NCBI GenBank assembly: GCA_019313095.1
Contig: JAFDBU010000049.1
Coordinates: 1 to 6,579, forward strand
Reading direction: 5' to 3'
DNA length: 6,579 nucleotides
DNA from: Deltaproteobacteria bacterium
GTDB lineage: Bacteria > Desulfobacterota > Desulfobulbia > Desulfobulbales > BM004
Shown: positions 1 to 6,420 of the stretch, piece by piece
Position numbering within the stretch: the first letter of the stretch is position 1
Layout of the letters: every line of letters begins with the position of its first letter
Notes under the pieces: generated by a model
Seen by the model: the letters and a program-made list of their open reading frames with translations, nothing else
What the model was told of the DNA's origin: nothing
The model's database searches: none
Position numbers and translations under genes: made by a program

Positions 1-1201
1 GCAACTGGAAACAGGGATGCGTCAGGCATCAAAAACACTTGATTTTGAAAAGGCGGCCTTTATCCGTGATCAACTGCAGGCCCTGGCAAAAACTCTTGAA
101 AAGCAGGTAATGGTCAGCAATCTAGACCGTAATCAAGATGTCTTCGGCTACGTGCGGAAAGGTGCTGGAGTAGGGATTTCGGTGGTAAAGGTCAGACAGG
201 GAATAGTCTGCGGCCAACAGGTTTTTTTTCTTTTGGATCCAATTGGTGATGATAATGAAGTGCTGGAAGAGGTTCTGAGACAGTATTATACGAAAGAACA
301 GACTGTTCCGGATGAGTTGCTGCTACCGTTTCAGGTTGTTGATCAGATTTCCCTGCTGGACTGGCTGAGTAGAATTCGTGGCAAAAGTGTTCATTCGAGG
401 ATTCCTCAACGGGGTGAAAGATTAAAACTGTTACGCCTGGCAGAAAAAAATGCCCGACAGATCCATATTGAGCAGGAGAACAGGAAAAGAAATTGGCAGG
501 AACTGGCCAAAACCCTGGAGAGAAAATTACATCTGCTATCGTTTCCCTCCAGGGTTGAATGTTTGGACATATCCAATATCGGAGGCAAGCAGCCGGTAGG
601 ATCTCTAGTCTGTTTTCTGGAAGGAGAAAAGGCCCCGAAGGAATACAGGCATTATTCAATCAGCAGTGTCCATGAACCAGATGATTACCGCATGATGCAT
701 GAGGTTTTGACCAGGCGTTTTAGAGGTATGCATAAAAAGGGTATATTGCCCGACCTCCTGGTTATTGACGGCGGCAAAGGTCATCTAAACGTTGCCTGGA
801 ATATCCTGCAGGAAAAGGGGTTGCAGGGTAGGGTAGACTTGGTTGCCATTGCCAAGGACAAGGAGAATAAAACTGATAAAATCTATCTGCCGGGCAGGAA
901 AAATCCGCTAAATCTTATGCGTCATTCACCGGTAGTATTCTTCCTGATGCAAATCAGGGATGAAGCCCACAGGTTCGGCATCAGCTTTCATCGCAAACTG
1001 CGCCATAAAAATGCTCTTGCATCTGAAGTTGATAGTATTCCGGGAATCGGTCCGGTTCGCAGAAAATTGCTATTGAAAACCATCGGCAGCTTGGCAGGGG
1101 TTAAAAAGGCCACGCCCAAAGAACTTGCAGAGATAAATGGTATCGGTCCTGAACTGGCCAGCCAGATATGGCACTTTTTTCATAATGAACAAAGAGACTG
1201 A
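1..1201 (+). CDS. uvrC: UvrC, excinuclease ABC subunit C (5'-truncated by window edge)
   Basis: UvrC makes the two incisions around bulky DNA lesions in nucleotide excision repair, acting with UvrA and UvrB in the cytoplasm. The reading frame is open from base 2, and the first ATG at 17 is internal, so roughly the N-terminal 200 residues (GIY-YIG nuclease domain) lie outside the window. Numbering from the ATG at 17, residues 1-23 form the UVR motif (LDFEKAAFIRDQL) that contacts UvrB. Residues about 176-330 are the RNase H-like 5'-incision domain, with the known catalytic set visible: Asp184 (LDISN), Asp222/223 (PDDYRMM), Asp251 (VIDGGKG) and His318 (RDEAHRF). Residues about 340-388 are the tandem helix-hairpin-helix DNA-binding region (IPGIGP, INGIGP). 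The C-terminus is normal. The stop at 1199-1201 lies 17 bases inside the next gene, suggesting co-transcription. Identification is secure. Confidence 0.97.
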   Translation, partial: QLETGMRQASKTLDFEKAAFIRDQLQALAKTLEKQVMVSNLDRNQDVFGYVRKGAGVGISVVKVRQGIVCGQQVFFLLDPIGDDNEVLEEVLRQYYTKEQTVPDELLLPFQVVDQISLLDWLSRIRGKSVHSRIPQRGERLKLLRLAEKNARQIHIEQENRKRNWQELAKTLERKLHLLSFPSRVECLDISNIGGKQPVGSLVCFLEGEKAPKEYRHYSISSVHEPDDYRMMHEVLTRRFRGMHKKGILPDLLVIDGGKGHLNVAWNILQEKGLQGRVDLVAIAKDKENKTDKIYLPGRKNPLNLMRHSPVVFFLMQIRDEAHRFGISFHRKLRHKNALASEVDSIPGIGPVRRKLLLKTIGSLAGVKKATPKELAEINGIGPELASQIWHFFHNEQRD

Positions 1202-1835
1202 AAAATTGAGTATATATAGAATTATAGTTTTCGAAGAAAACGGCTCAGGCGAAAAGAAAATCCAGGGTATCACTGATCATGGAACGGGACTGAAAATCAG
1301 CCGCCGTTATAATATACAGGAAAACCTGCCAGAAATAGTGGATGAACCTGAGCGCTACATACCCGATGATTTCAATGCCGATCTGGTGCTGGATTTTTTA
1401 AAACACCCGGACCTGTCATCCTATCTCGCGCTTGTTTGTAATAGAAAAAACATTCCTGTTATTGCTTCCGGGAAAAAACATGCAGAGGCAATGACCCCTT
1501 TTACCTGATGCGGGCTTGGACGCCTGCAGGCTGCGGGTAATTATGGCAGACAATTCGGCTTGCCGGAGTACAGCGTTGAAATTGAAAATGGTCGAATAGC
1601 CTCAATTGAGGTCAAAAGAGGCGCACCGTGCGGCGCCACCTGGGATGTGCTGGCCCGGGTCGTCGGTTTGCCATTGGAAGAGGCAATTTCCACCCTGGCC
1701 AGGGAAGTCCAGTATATCTGTTATGCAGATCCGAGTGCTTTCGACCCCATATCAGGCAAGAGCCCGTTGCATTATGCTGGTGACGTACACGCAGCTGCTC
1801 TTAAAAAGGCTATATCAGAAAAAAAAGACTTATGA
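1185..1835 (+). CDS. DUF166-family protein, probable selenoprotein (in-frame TGA 1506-1508 read as Sec108)
   Basis: Two open stretches, 1185-1505 and 1509-1832, lie in one frame and are separated only by TGA at 1506-1508. Read through, they give 216 residues resembling the DUF166 family, often mislabelled thymidylate synthase and of unknown function. The N-terminal part has RIIVFEENGSGEKKIQGI, NADLVLDFLKHPDL and PVIASGKK; the C-terminal part has YGRQFGLPEYSVE, RGAPCGATW, EVQYICYADP and GKSPLHYAG. The TGA is residue 108 in TPFT-U-C-GLG, followed by Cys109; from memory, relatives have TPPTCCGL here, so Sec replaces the first Cys. Other cysteines are 85, 149 and 179. ATG 1185 is chosen because the domain begins soon after; ATG 1137 is in frame but deep in uvrC, and neither has a strong ribosome site. 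The gene overlaps uvrC by 17 bases and the kinase ORF by four. Alternatives are a nonsense mutation or a sequencing error turning TGC/TGT into TGA. Family assignment is stronger than the Sec assignment. Confidence 0.8.
1509..1536 (+). promoter_or_regulatory. Candidate bacterial SECIS stem-loop downstream of the TGA
   Basis: Bacterial selenocysteine insertion needs an mRNA hairpin just after the UGA that binds SelB. Two overlapping folds are possible here. One pairs 1513-1518 with 1527-1532 (six pairs including two G-U), with an 8-base loop beginning with G, and can be lengthened past a bulge by 1511-1512 with 1534-1535. The other is the short stem GCC-TGCA-GGC at 1522-1531, whose loop has G in second position and starts 17 bases after the TGA. 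A G early in the apical loop is typical of bacterial SECIS elements. The folds are mutually exclusive and modest in length, so this is suggestive only. Confidence 0.4.
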
Positions 1836-3727
1836 TTCACCATCTTGCTTGTCACGGATATTGCCTTACTATATTGAACATGAAGATGAAGGATCGATTT
1901 TTTAAAAAAACACGTCTGATGTTTGTATCACCCTGGTTGCTTGCTGCAGCCATCGGTCTTCTTTCCCTTATTATTGTTATTTTTGCTGCCAATAATATCA
2001 AGCGTGAGCGGGGTATGCTTACCGAGGGATTATTTCGTAAGGGCGAGGCAATTTTCCGTTTCGTGGAAGCAGGTATGCGTGCCTCCATGATGTCGGGCAT
2101 GATGGGAAACATGATGGGCGTGAATATTCCTGAAAACAGCGGTGCAGCCCAGACCCAGCGTCTCATTGAACAGGCCTCGGAGTCTCCTGATATCCACTAT
2201 ATTGCCGTGGTTGATATATCGGGCAAGGTCCTGGTTCACAGCGACCCTGATAAGGTCGGGACAATGATCCAACGCGATTTTGACATTTTACGTAATGCTG
2301 ATCAGAAGGGTGCGTTCCACATAATAAGGCAGACGGAAGTGAGATATAAAGTGTTTGAGGTCCTTGGACCGTTTGAACCATTTCGCGGCAGGGGAGGTCT
2401 TAAGAGGTGGCGAGAGCAGTTCAGACAGCAGTATCCTCTCAAACCGAAACTACATTCCCAGGGAGATGTGCCTCCTGACAGTTGGCATCTGTCAACTCTT
2501 GGATCGGAAACACATCCTCAGTTTATTCTTGTCGGGTTGGATATGACCGAACTTGAGAATACAGTCCGGAGATACCGCTACCAGATGATATTTATGTCGA
2601 TTACCCTGCTGCTCATTGGATTGGGTGGCTGGATATCTTTGATGGCTGCCCAGAGTTACCGTATTTCCCAGGAAGCCCTGAACAGAGTCCAGGCTTTTAC
2701 CGGCCTTTTGATTTCCAGATTGCCAGTTGGTATTATTGCAACCGATCAAAAGGGCAAGATAATAACTTTTAATTATAAAGCAGCCGCCATGACCGGAAAA
2801 AATGTGGAATCGGTCAGAAATGGGAAGCCGGCAGATGTTCTGCCCTCTGAGGTTAGCCGCTTTTTTGTTCTGCAGGATGAAAGGGAGGAAATGACGGACA
2901 GGGACGTGATCTTGACAGGAACTGACAATAACCGCTACTCGCTTCACCTGAGTTCATTGCCGGTCTATAATCAATACTCGGCTTTTATGGGACGGGTCCT
3001 GCTTATGTACGATCTATCCGAACTCAAAAGACTGGAAAAAGAAGTTCAACGGCATGACCGGTTGGTTGCCCTGGGAAAGATGGCTGCTGGTGTTGCCCAT
3101 GAAGTCAGAAATCCCCTGAGTTCAATAAAAGGGTTTGCAACGCTGCTCGGGTCAAAGTTTAAAGAAGGCAGTAAAGAACATGAGGCCTCGGATCTTCTGG
3201 TACAGGAAGCGGAGAGGCTGAACCGGAGCATAACAGAACTTTTGAACTATGCCAGACCCACAACTCTCCGTAAAGAACCTGTCAATATTGGTGAGATGTT
3301 AGATCTGTCCTTGAAGCTGATAAGCAGTGATGCACAGGCTTTGGGTGTTACTATTTCTCTGAATATTGAACCGGATCTTCCTGCGGTCTCAGTTGACAGG
3401 GACAGGATAAATCAGGTACTGCTTAATCTTTACCTCAATGGTTTGCAGGCCATGGAAAACTCTGTTGAAGGCAAAGAATTGAAGGTTTCAGTCCATCATG
3501 ATAAAGAAAATAAGATGCTGGCAATTGAGGTGCGGGATAACGGCTGCGGTATACCGCGGGATGATTTGGAAAAGGTTCTTGACCCATATTTTACGACGAA
3601 ACCTGAAGGTACAGGACTGGGTTTGGCCCTGGCCTACAAAATCATTGATGAACACAAAGGGAGTATTCAATTTTCCAGTAACCAGGGTAAAGGAACCTCT
3701 GTATCAATTTCCCTGCCCATGGATTAA
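1832..3727 (+). CDS. Membrane sensor histidine kinase (periplasmic sensor, PAS, HisKA, HATPase)
   Basis: This is a two-component sensor of the ZraS/HydH/AtoS type. The architecture over 631 residues is: transmembrane helix about 33-54; periplasmic region about 57-250 with a Cache/PAS-like signature (YIAVVDISGKVLVHSDP, 123-139); second helix about 251-273; no obvious HAMP; PAS about 285-393; HisKA with phospho-acceptor His423 in HEVRNPLSSIKG; HATPase with N-box Asn532/Asn536, D-box DNGCGIP (569-575), F-box YFTTKP and GTGLGLA. All catalytic motifs are intact. Residues 82-95 contain seven methionines. ATG 1832 overlaps the preceding stop as ATGA, which favours coupled translation. The first 16 residues look unlike the rest, so ATG 1880 (MKMKDRFFKK, just before the first helix) is a credible alternative start. 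Kinases of this type usually pair with a sigma-54-activating response regulator, but none lies beside it here. Ligand and target are unknown. Confidence 0.93.
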   Translation: MIHHLACHGYCLTILNMKMKDRFFKKTRLMFVSPWLLAAAIGLLSLIIVIFAANNIKRERGMLTEGLFRKGEAIFRFVEAGMRASMMSGMMGNMMGVNIPENSGAAQTQRLIEQASESPDIHYIAVVDISGKVLVHSDPDKVGTMIQRDFDILRNADQKGAFHIIRQTEVRYKVFEVLGPFEPFRGRGGLKRWREQFRQQYPLKPKLHSQGDVPPDSWHLSTLGSETHPQFILVGLDMTELENTVRRYRYQMIFMSITLLLIGLGGWISLMAAQSYRISQEALNRVQAFTGLLISRLPVGIIATDQKGKIITFNYKAAAMTGKNVESVRNGKPADVLPSEVSRFFVLQDEREEMTDRDVILTGTDNNRYSLHLSSLPVYNQYSAFMGRVLLMYDLSELKRLEKEVQRHDRLVALGKMAAGVAHEVRNPLSSIKGFATLLGSKFKEGSKEHEASDLLVQEAERLNRSITELLNYARPTTLRKEPVNIGEMLDLSLKLISSDAQALGVTISLNIEPDLPAVSVDRDRINQVLLNLYLNGLQAMENSVEGKELKVSVHHDKENKMLAIEVRDNGCGIPRDDLEKVLDPYFTTKPEGTGLGLALAYKIIDEHKGSIQFSSNQGKGTSVSISLPMD

Positions 3728-3754
3728 ACCGTTACCCTGTGTCTTGGATTTTTA

Positions 3755-4222
3755 ATGTTTTCCCTGGAACTTTCATCATTAAAAAAAACAGAAGAGTTGG
3801 GCATATCCCTTGGAAAGATAGTGGAGTCCGGGGATGTCATTACACTGCATGGCCCCCTCGGTTCGGGAAAGACCACCTTAACCCAGGCTATTGGCCAAGG
3901 GCTGGGAGTTGACCCGCGCATATATATCACCAGTCCGACATTCAGTCTCCTGCATGAATACCAGGGCCGAATTCCTTTATACCACATGGATCTTTACAGG
4001 CTGGCAGACGAGGATGAGATAGAATCAATTGGCTTGCAGGAATATTTTTTCGGCAATGGCGTAACTGTCATTGAATGGCCTGAAAGGCTCGGAAGCCTCA
4101 TGCCCGCCGAACGTCTTGATCTTGTGCTAGTCATATCAGGTGAAGCGTCCCGTACAGCATATTTGACGGAACATGGCGATCTCTGGCAAAAAAAGGTGGC
4201 CGAGATAATTTCCATGGTGTAA
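3755..4222 (+). CDS. tsaE: TsaE, ATPase of tRNA N6-threonylcarbamoyladenosine (t6A) synthesis
   Basis: TsaE (YjeE) is the small P-loop ATPase that works with TsaB and TsaD in the cytoplasm to install t6A at position 37 of ANN-decoding tRNAs. The 155-residue protein has the usual family length and landmarks: Walker A GPLGSGKTT (33-41), the ITSPTFSLLHEY segment (58-69), HMDLYRL (77-83), IGLQEYF (92-98) and VIEWPERLG (105-113). The start is fixed by an in-frame TAA at 3752-3754 immediately before ATG 3755; the upstream ribosome site is weak. It begins 27 bases after the kinase stop with no visible terminator between, so it is probably the last gene of the uvrC-led operon. Its partners tsaB and tsaD are not in the window. 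No unusual residue was seen, and the assignment is secure. Confidence 0.96.
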   Translation: MFSLELSSLKKTEELGISLGKIVESGDVITLHGPLGSGKTTLTQAIGQGLGVDPRIYITSPTFSLLHEYQGRIPLYHMDLYRLADEDEIESIGLQEYFFGNGVTVIEWPERLGSLMPAERLDLVLVISGEASRTAYLTEHGDLWQKKVAEIISMV

Positions 4223-4299
4223 AAATGTTGCTTTCCAAAACCGCTTTGCATACCACATTGTGATATTAAATCGATTTTTGTAAACCAATAACCAACGAT

Positions 4300-4315
4300 G
4301 TATTTTTGCAAATAC
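4300..4315. repeat. Inverted repeat GTATTT-TTGC-AAATAC
   Basis: Perfect 6-base arms surround a 4-base centre upstream of the candidate promoter. The core ATTTTTGCAAA at 4302-4312 is nearly repeated as ATTTTTGTAAA at 4274-4284, 28 bases earlier and thus close to three helical turns away on the same face. This could be a regulator binding site. AT-rich sequence yields such palindromes by chance, so the call is tentative. Confidence 0.3.
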
Positions 4316-4400
4316 TACTTTATTGAAATTTTTATAACTTTTTCTATTTGAACAGACCCCAAACGCAGCTAAATATCTCACAGCGTGCGCGACAATTTTT

Positions 4401-4406
4401 AAGGAG
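4401..4406 (+). promoter_or_regulatory. Strong ribosome binding site AAGGAG for the YcaO-TPR gene
   Basis: AAGGAG is followed by an 8-base spacer to ATG 4415. It is the only near-consensus Shine-Dalgarno in the window and decides the start of this gene. The four upstream genes rely on overlaps or weak sites. Confidence 0.85.
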
Positions 4407-4414
4407 ATGTTGTA

Positions 4415-6163
4415 ATGGAACCAAAACCGATTCGTTTACAGGACTGCTACAAGACATACACCTATGACCAGGACAAGGTTTTTACCCCAGTTGAGACCGT
4501 CAAACGTTTTAAGGAACGTCTTGCAGAGGTTGATCTGGACATTTTAAAAGAAGTCCGACGCATAGATAACGGGCGGCTTGATATCCCCATATATTTCAGC
4601 ATCACCGGCAAAGATGCCCGGGAGGTGATCGGCAACAAGAAACAGATGGGGAAGGGCAGTACTCCTGAGCAGTCACAGGCCAGCGCCTGCATGGAGCTGG
4701 GTGAACGGTTCAGTTTTTTCAGCTTTATCAAAAACCAGAATAATTTTATTACCGGCACCTATCCTGAATTACAGGCCGCAGGCTATAATCTCTTACCTGT
4801 TAAAAGGCTTTTGCAGTCTGTACATGATGAAACCATGCAGGAGCAGATGCTTGCCAAACTCCTGGCTGATATTCCCATTAAATGGACCTGGGCCACGAAC
4901 TTGAACCGGCAGGAAGAGGTATTGATCCCGTTTTCCTGGTTCTATGCCATCAACGAATTTAATGGACCTTCAAACGGCAACTCCTATGAAGAATCCATCT
5001 GTCAGGGAATATGTGAGATAATTGAACGCCATGTCTGTGCTGTTGTCAGTCATGAAAAACGGCAGGTGCCGCGGATCAGGCTTGAATCAGCCAAGGATCC
5101 CGTTTCACGGGAACTGATAGAAAAATTCAGCCGCAACGGTATTGAAGTATACCTGAATGATTTTACGCTTGATACGGGAGTACCGACAGTCAGCGCGCTT
5201 TGCATTGATCCCTCGACATTCCCGGTTATGAGTGAGATCGTCTGGACCGCGGGAACTACTCCGAATCCGGAAAAAGCCTTAATCCGGGCCCTCACTGAAG
5301 TCGCTCAGCTTGCAGGTGATTTCAACACCCATGCAAATTATGTGGCCAGCGGCCTGCCTAAACCATTGGCCATGGATGAGATTGAGTATCTTTTGAACGG
5401 CCCTGAAGTTGACCTGCAGGATCTTCCTGATCTTACCAGTGACAATATGAAAACTGAAGTGGAGAACTGCCTGGCTGCCCTTGAAAAACTCGATATGGAA
5501 GTTTATATCGTCAATACCCAACATCCGGAACTCAAGATGCCTTCGATATATACCATTATCCCTGGGGCGCATTTCCGGGAAAGAGCTACCAGCCGAAATG
5601 CAGGCCTGTTTGCAGCCAAACTTATGGCTGAACTGGTCGAGGACCCGATAGAGTCCAATACCCATCTACTCAATATGCAGAAACTGCTGCCCGATGCCTA
5701 TTTCATAGAATTCTACCTGGGCCGCAACCTTCTTTCCCTCGGTCTGCAGGAGGAGGCTCTGGTACACTTTAACAAGGCGTTAGACCTGAATCCCAGTGAG
5801 GAGGATCTGCCTTACATTTATTCCTATATCGGCAGCTGTCTCAAGGATCTTGAACAATACCGGGAGGCCATTGTTGTTCTTGAAAAAGGGGCTGAGATTG
5901 ATAATACCAGGCCTGATATCCATAACCTGTTGGGTTTCTGTCATTTCAAGCTGGAGGAATATGAAAATGCTGTATCACACTTCAGCAAGACAATAGAATT
6001 GAATCCTGCCTCGGCAATTGATTATGCCAACCTGGGAGTAAATTATCGCAGACTGGCCAGAAATGAGGAAGCAATAAAGTATTTTGAGCTGGCCCTGTCT
6101 CTTGATCCATCTATAGAGTTTGCCCGGGACAACCTGGCACAGCTGACAAACTCCTTTTCATAA
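4415..6163 (+). CDS. YcaO-domain protein with C-terminal TPR repeats
   Basis: YcaO proteins use ATP to activate peptide-backbone amides, giving azolines, amidines or thioamides; E. coli YcaO, of similar length, affects RimO-dependent methylthiolation of ribosomal protein S12. The YcaO domain spans about residues 65-400. Family nucleotide/Mg sites are visible as KGSTPEQSQASACMELGERF (Glu94, Glu97, Arg98), SICQGICEIIERH (Gln197, Glu201, Glu204, Arg205) and IRALTEVAQ (Arg291, Glu295, Gln298). At least three TPR units follow: about 430-460 (YLGRNLLSLGLQEEALVHF), 467-498 and 501-565, ending in ALSLDPS. The C-terminal PxPxP typical of azoline-forming YcaOs is absent. No precursor peptide, TfuA, dehydrogenase or partner cyclodehydratase gene is adjacent. 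With its own leader and terminator it looks like a single-gene unit. The TPRs may bind a protein substrate. The family is sure; substrate and reaction are unknown. Confidence 0.93.
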   Translation: MEPKPIRLQDCYKTYTYDQDKVFTPVETVKRFKERLAEVDLDILKEVRRIDNGRLDIPIYFSITGKDAREVIGNKKQMGKGSTPEQSQASACMELGERFSFFSFIKNQNNFITGTYPELQAAGYNLLPVKRLLQSVHDETMQEQMLAKLLADIPIKWTWATNLNRQEEVLIPFSWFYAINEFNGPSNGNSYEESICQGICEIIERHVCAVVSHEKRQVPRIRLESAKDPVSRELIEKFSRNGIEVYLNDFTLDTGVPTVSALCIDPSTFPVMSEIVWTAGTTPNPEKALIRALTEVAQLAGDFNTHANYVASGLPKPLAMDEIEYLLNGPEVDLQDLPDLTSDNMKTEVENCLAALEKLDMEVYIVNTQHPELKMPSIYTIIPGAHFRERATSRNAGLFAAKLMAELVEDPIESNTHLLNMQKLLPDAYFIEFYLGRNLLSLGLQEEALVHFNKALDLNPSEEDLPYIYSYIGSCLKDLEQYREAIVVLEKGAEIDNTRPDIHNLLGFCHFKLEEYENAVSHFSKTIELNPASAIDYANLGVNYRRLARNEEAIKYFELALSLDPSIEFARDNLAQLTNSFS

Positions 6164-6174
6164 AGTCATGGAAT

Positions 6175-6213
6175 AAGGCCGCGGCTTTTTTTAAGTTCCT
6201 TCTGCGGCCTTTT
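6175..6213 (+). terminator. Rho-independent terminator after the YcaO-TPR gene
   Basis: AAGGCCGC (6175-6182) pairs perfectly with GCGGCCTT (6204-6211), leaving a 21-base loop that contains a T7 run; the 3' arm runs directly into T residues (TTTT at 6210-6213). It begins 12 bases after the stop codon, a usual position. The long loop and short T tail weaken it somewhat. Confidence 0.6.
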
Positions 6214-6223
6214 CCTCTCCCGC

Positions 6224-6245
6224 CGATTGCAAATTGTTGTAATCG
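6224..6245. repeat. Inverted repeat CGATTGCAA-ATTG-TTGTAATCG
   Basis: Nine-base arms enclose a 4-base loop; as RNA all nine pairs form with one G-U. It lies just after the terminator stem and is not followed by a T run, so it is not an obvious second terminator. It may be an operator or a 3' RNA structure; function is unknown. Confidence 0.4.
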
Positions 6246-6338
6246 AGAGTATTTATAGCATTGTTGCCAGCTTCTATTATTTCACACTCCAGATGCAATA
6301 TTTATGGTGCGGTTCCTGATATTATGATTCACTGCAAA

Positions 6339-6351
6339 TGTTCTGAGAACA
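6339..6351. repeat. Palindrome TGTTCT-G-AGAACA
   Basis: This 13-base perfect palindrome with a single central base sits 69 bases upstream of the ELM1-like start. Its size and symmetry suit a dimeric regulator site. The rest of the 257-base gap (6164-6420) has no gene, tRNA or confident promoter that I can see; a feeble -35-like TTGATT at 6366-6371 has no good -10 partner. Confidence 0.3.
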
Positions 6352-6420
6352 AAGACCTGACAGCATTGATTCGCTTGGTGTCCCATTGTTAAAACTATGG
6401 AATAAAATTACAGCTCAGGC

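Larger units (their letters stand above)
4223..4414 (+). promoter_or_regulatory. AT-rich leader likely holding the ycaO-like gene promoter
   Basis: This 192-base gap separates tsaE from the YcaO gene and is clearly more AT-rich than its flanks. No convincing hairpin-plus-T-run terminator for the upstream operon was found. A poor sigma-70-like pair can be drawn (TTGAAA at 4323-4328, TATTTG at 4345-4350, 16-base spacing), and TATAAC at 4333-4338 is an alternative -10 without a well-placed -35. A promoter is expected because the next gene has a strong ribosome site and its own terminator, but its exact position is not established. Confidence 0.35.

Noticed and set aside
566..577. UvrC reads DISN where E. 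coli has DISH, as a possible active-site defect
   Set aside because: Asn at this position is found in other bacterial UvrC lineages (DNSN type), and the catalytic Asp and His residues are all present.
192..659. A 155-codon antisense ORF over uvrC, and other antisense ORFs such as 2492-2947, 3994-4311 and 5279-5665
   Set aside because: All lie opposite well-supported coding sequence, show no domain or motif, and have no ribosome site that I can see.
1560..1835. A separate small gene starting at TTG 1560
   Set aside because: It is in the same frame as the upstream ORF with only TGA 1506 between, has no ribosome binding site, and would begin in the middle of the DUF166-like domain; read-through explains it better.
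1606..1905. A 99-residue ORF in another + frame
   Set aside because: It lies over the DUF166 C-terminus and the kinase start, and its translation has no family-like features; it is a shadow frame.
5000..5039. Closely spaced cysteines 196, 200 and 208 of the YcaO protein as a metal site
   Set aside because: They fall in the conserved ATP/Mg helix (SICQGICEIIERH) and the spacing fits no known Cys metal motif; probably incidental.
6178..6192. GCCGCGGC followed by seven T as a compact terminator
   Set aside because: The self-complementary block leaves almost no loop, so the hairpin would have only about two pairs; the 8-base stem using 6175-6182 and 6204-6211 is more convincing.
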